A stretch of DNA of 10,432 nucleotides, taken from Gemmatimonadota bacterium. GTDB lineage: Bacteria; Gemmatimonadota; Gemmatimonadetes; Longimicrobiales; Gaopeijiaceae. The DNA lies in contig JAHHMJ010000401.1 in assembly GCA_018678395.1 (NCBI GenBank), positions 1 to 10,432 of the forward strand. Direction: 5' to 3'. Of this stretch, positions 6,853-10,432 are shown piece after piece (position 1 is the first letter of the stretch; every line of letters starts with the position of its first letter). The translations under genes and the position numbers were made by a program. The notes beneath the pieces are model-generated. The model was given only the letters and a program-made list of their open reading frames with translations. It was not told the origin of the DNA and did no database searches.

Positions 6853-7215
6853 ATGTCCGATTCGCGTGGCCTCACCATGGGAGACGGCAGCGATCGTCCC
6901 CTGACCTTCAAACGCTTCTCCCAGCGGTTTCCCGGGGTCACCGAGGCGCACGCCGCCCTCGGCGCCGCCACAGGTGAAGCCGGACCTCTGAGTGCGCGGG
7001 AACAGCAGCTCGCCAAGCTGGGCCTCTGCGTCGGCGCAGGTCTGGAGTCGGCCATGAAGAGCCACGTTCGCCGCGCCCTGGAGGCGGGTCTCACTCGCGA
7101 GGAGATCGAGCACGCCATCCTCCAGGGGGTCGGTACCCTGGGATTTTCCAGCACGGTTCGCGCCTGGGTCTGGGCGACCGAGCAGATGGACGCCGAAGCG
7201 GAGCGGTCGGGCTGA
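6853..7215 (+). CDS. Carboxymuconolactone decarboxylase-like (AhpD-fold) protein, cysteine-less
   Basis: A 120-aa all-helical protein of the CMD/AhpD-like family. The core shows the family pattern: LSAREQQLAKLGLCVGAG (46-63), MKSHVRRALEAGLTREEIEHAI (68-89, with His71), and a final helix with TLGFSS. AhpD-type members have CxxC three residues before the His; here those positions are Leu64 and Ala67, leaving one Cys (59), so a peroxidase role with a redox disulfide is unlikely. True gamma-carboxymuconolactone decarboxylase activity is not supported either, as no aromatic-degradation gene is nearby. ATG 6853 is chosen because GAGGTG lies 4 nt upstream; an in-frame ATG at 6877 is possible. The gene stands alone on the plus strand, ending 33 nt before the convergent beta-rich protein. 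Function unknown. Confidence 0.85.
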   Translation: MSDSRGLTMGDGSDRPLTFKRFSQRFPGVTEAHAALGAATGEAGPLSAREQQLAKLGLCVGAGLESAMKSHVRRALEAGLTREEIEHAILQGVGTLGFSSTVRAWVWATEQMDAEAERSG

Positions 7216-7255
7216 GGGGCGAGGGAGGGGGCCGAGCGCGGGTCGGCCTCAGCCC
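7209..7255. terminator. Bidirectional hairpin terminator between convergent genes
   Basis: GGGCTGAGG (7209-7217) and CCTCAGCCC (7247-7255) form a perfect 9-bp inverted repeat. Within it, GGCCGA (7230-7235) and TCGGCC (7243-7248) form a second stem with a 7-nt loop; the two stems overlap at 7247-7248 and cannot fully coexist. The outer arms contain the TGA of both convergent genes. There is no T-tract, as is common in high-GC genomes, so termination efficiency is unproven. Confidence 0.5.
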
Positions 7256-7938
7256 CCCAGTCGCCGCTGCACTCCGATCAGCAGCACGGGTCGCCACTTG
7301 GGCTGGTTGATGGCATCGTCCGCGTCACCGTACTGGTAGTCCTCTCGGGGATTCACGTCGTCGCCGTCGGGGCTGTACGAGGTGTCGTGCCCCTGAAGTC
7401 GAGCGCCGGGAAACCAGTCCAGACCCGCGTCGACCACCAGCCAGGTCCGGCTGCCGATGACGAAACGGCTCTCGGTGCCGATGCCGAGTCCCCAGTGGGC
7501 GCTCGTGACGTCGAAGTCCTCGTTGCCGCCGACGTACCGGAAGTTGCCCCGGAAACGCGAGTGGCGGACGCCCACGGACCAGTATCCCTGGTCACCGGGA
7601 ACGGATTCGGACGGCCACAGGAGGTCGAGGTCGAGATCCACGACCCGACCCTTCTTCTCGGGCGTGCCGTTCGTGGCGTTGTTGATGAAGATCCGCCTCG
7701 CCTCCGACGACGAGCCGGGGTCGAGCCGCGTGAAGCCCAGCCGCAGGCGGGCCTCGACGGGAATCGAGGGCGCGAGGTCGCGCGCGAGGAACTGCCCCTG
7801 GAGCGACAGTCCATCGGCGAACCCCAGCATGCCTCCGACCACGAAGTTGCGGCGTGAGGTCGGCGACTCCTGTGCCTCGGCTCCCGGGACCCCGACGAGC
7901 AGGGCACCGGCGACAGCCAACATGGATGTCCAACGCAC
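7249..7938 (-). CDS. Exported beta-rich protein, probable small outer-membrane beta-barrel
   Basis: A 229-aa protein beginning with a clear Sec signal peptide: MRWTS, hydrophobic LAVAGALLVGV, and cleavage probably after AEA (22/23) before QESP. The mature part is rich in alternating polar/hydrophobic strands with aromatic girdle residues: NFVVGGMLGFADGLSLQGQF, VEARLRLGFTRL, GYWSVGVRHSRFRGNFRYVG, AHWGLGIGTESRFVIG, TWLVVDAGLDWFPG and a last strand RPVLLIGVQRRL, as in small outer-membrane barrels. The protein lacks the usual terminal Phe/Trp. The loop SYSPDGDDVNPREDYQYGDADD is acidic and could bind cations. GTG 7938 gives a signal peptide with a basic N-region and a GAGAGA about 8 nt upstream; ATG 7923 is an alternative starting inside the same peptide. 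It is divergent from the S46 peptidase. No family name is recognised, and the role is unknown. Confidence 0.72.
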   Translation of the reverse strand: MRWTSMLAVAGALLVGVPGAEAQESPTSRRNFVVGGMLGFADGLSLQGQFLARDLAPSIPVEARLRLGFTRLDPGSSSEARRIFINNATNGTPEKKGRVVDLDLDLLWPSESVPGDQGYWSVGVRHSRFRGNFRYVGGNEDFDVTSAHWGLGIGTESRFVIGSRTWLVVDAGLDWFPGARLQGHDTSYSPDGDDVNPREDYQYGDADDAINQPKWRPVLLIGVQRRLGG

Positions 7939-8240
7939 GGGTGATATCTCTCGGCAACGGGTGACGGGAGGGTGATCCCCATTCGCTGCCAACTCCATGC
8001 CAAACATCTGTTCCATGGAGGACCGCGGAGTTCTGCGGAGATCCGGCGCCCTCGGCCCTCGCCGGGGCCGGAAAAGAGGTACGGGCGGCGGCATTGGGGA
8101 GCCGGCTGTGGAGCGCCCTCTCTCTTGCCCCCGGCTCCGCCCCGTGGCCATCGTCCGTAGATCATCCCGACCGGCGCTCGGACCATCCGCGCACCGTCGG
8201 TACGCCCGGACCCTCCCGGCACCGCGTGAAGAGGCCGTTC
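7939..8240. promoter_or_regulatory. Divergent intergenic region between beta-rich protein and S46 peptidase
   Basis: This 302-nt gap holds the promoters for two exported proteins. CTCCATG (7993-7999) and CATGGAG (8014-8020) form a perfect 7-bp inverted repeat with a 14-nt, relatively AT-rich spacer, about 60 nt upstream of the beta-rich protein's start; it is operator-like. Just after it, GCGGAGTTCT/GCGGAGATCC form a 10-nt-period direct repeat of GCGGAG. The rest (about 8040-8220) is featureless GC-rich sequence, and the open frames crossing it have no recognisable protein character. Confidence 0.35.
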
Positions 8241-10430
8241 ATGACCCGCACGTATCTGGCTCGTCGCCCCCTCGCCCGTCGGCTCCTTCCCGGCGCGCTC
8301 CTCGTCTTCGCCTTCGGTTGGATCGTCGCGATACCGGAGACGCTCCCGGCCCAGGAGGCAGCGGCGCTTCCGGAGGTCGGGGAGTTCGACTTCGGCAAGA
8401 TGTGGACGTTCGAGTACCCGCCGGTGGAGCACTTCGGCTCGACGTACGGCGTGGACGCGACGCCCGAGTGGTTCGAGCGGATCCGCATGGCCGCGCTGCG
8501 GATTCCGGGGTGCTCGGCGTCGTTCGTGTCGCCGCACGGTCTGGTGGTGACGAATCACCACTGTGCTCGCGGCGCCATCGCCGGCGTGACCCGGGACGGT
8601 GAGAGCCTGCTGGACGACGGCTTCTACGCGGCCTCGCTGGACGAGGAGCGCCGGATCCCGAACTACTACGCCGACCAGCTCCTCGCGGCCCTCGACGTCA
8701 CCGACGAGCTGGAGGCCGGCCTCGAGGCTGCCGGCGGTGACCCGAACGCCGCGCGCGGGGACGTTCTCGCAGCCATCCAGGACCGCATCCTGGCGGACTA
8801 CGACGACGACGCCCGGGTCCAGTTCGTGGACCTCTACAACGGCGGGCGCACATCCGCCTACGTGATTCGGCGGTATACCGATGTGCGGCTCGTGGCGGCC
8901 GTCGAGCTTCAGCTCGGCTTCTTCGGCGGGGACCCCGACAACTTCACGTACCCGCGCTATGCGCTGGACTACACCTTCTACCGGGTATACGGGGACGACG
9001 GCGAGCCCCTCGAGACCGACCACTGGTTCCGGTGGGGCAACGGGGTGGAGGCCGGTGAGCCCATCTTCATGGTGGGCAATCCGGGGCCGACGAACCGCCT
9101 TCTGACGGTCGCGCAGCTCGAGTACCAGCGGGACCACCTGGTGCCGGGCCGCAAGGCGTTCTTCGAGACCCGGCTCGGTGCGTTGCGGGATGCGTACGCC
9201 GCGGACCCGGAGACCGGTGAGCAGTTGGGCCTGCGCAATCGGGCGTTTTCGCTCTCCAACTCGCTGAAGGCGTACACGGGCCGCCTCTCGGCCCTCCAGG
9301 ACCCCGACATCCTGGCGCGGAAGCAGGCCGCCGAAGTCGCGCTCGTGGCCGATGCCTCGGCGTCGGGGATCGAGTCGGCGCGGGTGGAAGAGCTACTGTT
9401 CGCGATGGCCGAGGTGCAGGAGCAGCAGCGGGAACTCGGCGCCGCGATGAACGCCTTCTATCGCATCGGCGACCCGACGTACGGGTCGAGAGCGCTCCTG
9501 AGGGGGATTCGGGCGCTGCAGCTGCGCGGGGCCGAAGCGGCCGGCAGCCCGGCGGAAGAGGTCTCTCAGTACCGGGAGGCGCTGACCGACATCGGCGATC
9601 ATCCCGCCGACCTCGAGGAGGATCTGCTGGCGCTGCGGATGCGGGATCTGGAGCGGTTCCTCGGCGACGATGCCCTGGTGGATGCCGCACTGGATGGGCG
9701 CTCGGCGGAGGGTGCCGCGACGGTGTTGCTGCAGGGGTCGGTTCTGGCCGGCCAGGCCGACGCCACTGCGGCGGTCGAGGGAGACGGGGTACCCGCGGCC
9801 GACCCCATCGTCGCGCTCGCGGAGCGTCTCCTGCCGCGGGTCGTGGCCTACCAGCAGGCCGCCGCCGGGCTGGCCTCGCGCGAGAGCGCGCTGGCCGCAG
9901 AGCTCGGCCGTCTGCGCTTCGACGTCTACGGCACCCGCATCGCCCCGGACGCGACCTCGTCGCCGCGCATCACCGACGGCGTGGTCCAGGGGTACGGCTA
10001 CAACGGGACCCAGGCGCCCACCCACACGACGCTCTTCGGGGTCTACGACCGCTTCTACTCGCACCAGGGCACCAGTGACGAGTGGCTGCTGCCGGACCGC
10101 TGGCTGCCGGTGCCCGAGGGCCTCGATCTGTCGACGCGGCTGAACTTCGTGTCCACGACCGACTCGTACGGGGGCAACTCGGGTTCTCCCGCGCTGACGC
10201 GCGACCTCGAGATCGTGGGGCTGAACTTCGACCGCAACATCGAGGGCCTGAGCCGCGACTTCATCTACCTGCCCGAACAGGGCCGCAACGTCATGGTGGA
10301 CGTGCGGGCGATCCGGCACACGCTCGACGTGGTCTACGACGCCGACCGCATCGTCCTCGAGATCGACACGGGCGAGATGGTCGCCACGGAGGCGGAAGCC
10401 GACCGGGTGCGAGGCGCCGGAGGGGGCTGA
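8241..10430 (+). CDS. S46 family dipeptidyl-peptidase, DPP11-type (Asp/Glu-specific)
   Basis: A complete 729-aa secreted serine peptidase that removes dipeptides from the N-terminus of peptides, normally in the periplasm. A signal peptide spans about residues 1-37 (Arg-rich start, LLPGALLVFAFGWIVAI, cleavage near LPAQ). The chymotrypsin-like fold is split by a long helical domain (about 290-560), as in the family. Catalytic elements: His in VTNHHC (103-108), Asp in FFGGDPDNFTYPRY (228-240), and Ser647 in YGGNSGSP (643-650). Asp664 in LNFDRN (661-666) matches the residue that holds the substrate N-terminus. Arg665, 18 residues after the catalytic Ser, matches Arg673 of DPP11, which confers Asp/Glu preference at P1; DPP7 has Gly there. 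ATG 8241 has GAAGAGG about 6 nt upstream and begins the signal peptide; the frame extends upstream to 8094 but with no protein-like sequence. The length is close to the family norm (about 700-720). It is divergent from the beta-rich outer-membrane-like protein. Confidence 0.95.
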   Translation: MTRTYLARRPLARRLLPGALLVFAFGWIVAIPETLPAQEAAALPEVGEFDFGKMWTFEYPPVEHFGSTYGVDATPEWFERIRMAALRIPGCSASFVSPHGLVVTNHHCARGAIAGVTRDGESLLDDGFYAASLDEERRIPNYYADQLLAALDVTDELEAGLEAAGGDPNAARGDVLAAIQDRILADYDDDARVQFVDLYNGGRTSAYVIRRYTDVRLVAAVELQLGFFGGDPDNFTYPRYALDYTFYRVYGDDGEPLETDHWFRWGNGVEAGEPIFMVGNPGPTNRLLTVAQLEYQRDHLVPGRKAFFETRLGALRDAYAADPETGEQLGLRNRAFSLSNSLKAYTGRLSALQDPDILARKQAAEVALVADASASGIESARVEELLFAMAEVQEQQRELGAAMNAFYRIGDPTYGSRALLRGIRALQLRGAEAAGSPAEEVSQYREALTDIGDHPADLEEDLLALRMRDLERFLGDDALVDAALDGRSAEGAATVLLQGSVLAGQADATAAVEGDGVPAADPIVALAERLLPRVVAYQQAAAGLASRESALAAELGRLRFDVYGTRIAPDATSSPRITDGVVQGYGYNGTQAPTHTTLFGVYDRFYSHQGTSDEWLLPDRWLPVPEGLDLSTRLNFVSTTDSYGGNSGSPALTRDLEIVGLNFDRNIEGLSRDFIYLPEQGRNVMVDVRAIRHTLDVVYDADRIVLEIDTGEMVATEAEADRVRGAGGG

Positions 10431-10432
10431 CG

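Noticed and set aside
7353..9137. 594-aa minus-strand open frame across the beta-rich protein and the S46 gene
   Set aside because: Low-complexity composition typical of high-GC antisense frames; it conflicts with two genes that have signal peptides and domain motifs.
9393..10319. 308-aa antisense frame inside the S46 gene
   Set aside because: Val/Gly/Arg-rich antisense shadow of a gene with an intact catalytic triad.

Overview
The window is high-GC, tightly packed bacterial chromosome with no sign of phage, IS elements, CRISPR arrays, rRNA or tRNA. A secreted S46 dipeptidyl-peptidase, a small outer-membrane beta-barrel-like protein, a long-chain/isovaleryl-type acyl-CoA dehydrogenase and an M20 amidohydrolase suggest a diderm, heterotrophic, peptide-using bacterium. 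Composition and protein style fit Gemmatimonadota or a similar high-GC soil or marine phylum. That placement is an inference from general resemblance, not a demonstrated match.

Layout. (1) 96-464, minus: small DUF2784 membrane protein, divergent from (2) 697-1638, plus: CaCA-family Na+/Ca2+ antiporter with an unusual first alpha-repeat. (3) A minus-strand run from about 6629 down to 1715: a frameshifted and truncated alpha/beta-hydrolase remnant with a signal-peptide-like start, a DUF2834 membrane protein (start 4 nt after the hydrolase stop), an M20 amidohydrolase, a PGM1-like ATP-grasp ligase (start 6 nt after the M20 stop, with its Shine-Dalgarno inside the M20 3' end), and after a 157-nt gap an acyl-CoA dehydrogenase. 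(4) 6853-7215, plus: a carboxymuconolactone decarboxylase-like protein without the redox cysteines, convergent with (5) 7249-7938, minus: an exported beta-rich protein. A 9-bp inverted repeat holds both of their stop codons. (6) 8241-10430, plus: a complete S46 peptidase, divergent from the beta-rich protein, with the Arg that marks DPP11-type (Asp/Glu) specificity.

How the genes may work together. The S46 peptidase would release dipeptides in the periplasm. The M20 enzyme would hydrolyse an N-acyl or amide bond in the cytoplasm, and the co-translated ATP-grasp enzyme would form an amide or peptide-like bond. The M20/ATP-grasp pair is the best candidate for an undescribed small pathway, because the two genes look translationally coupled, catalyse opposite chemistry, and have no recognisable biosynthetic cluster around them. 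Its substrate cannot be read from sequence. The remaining genes look like ordinary housekeeping or accessory functions.
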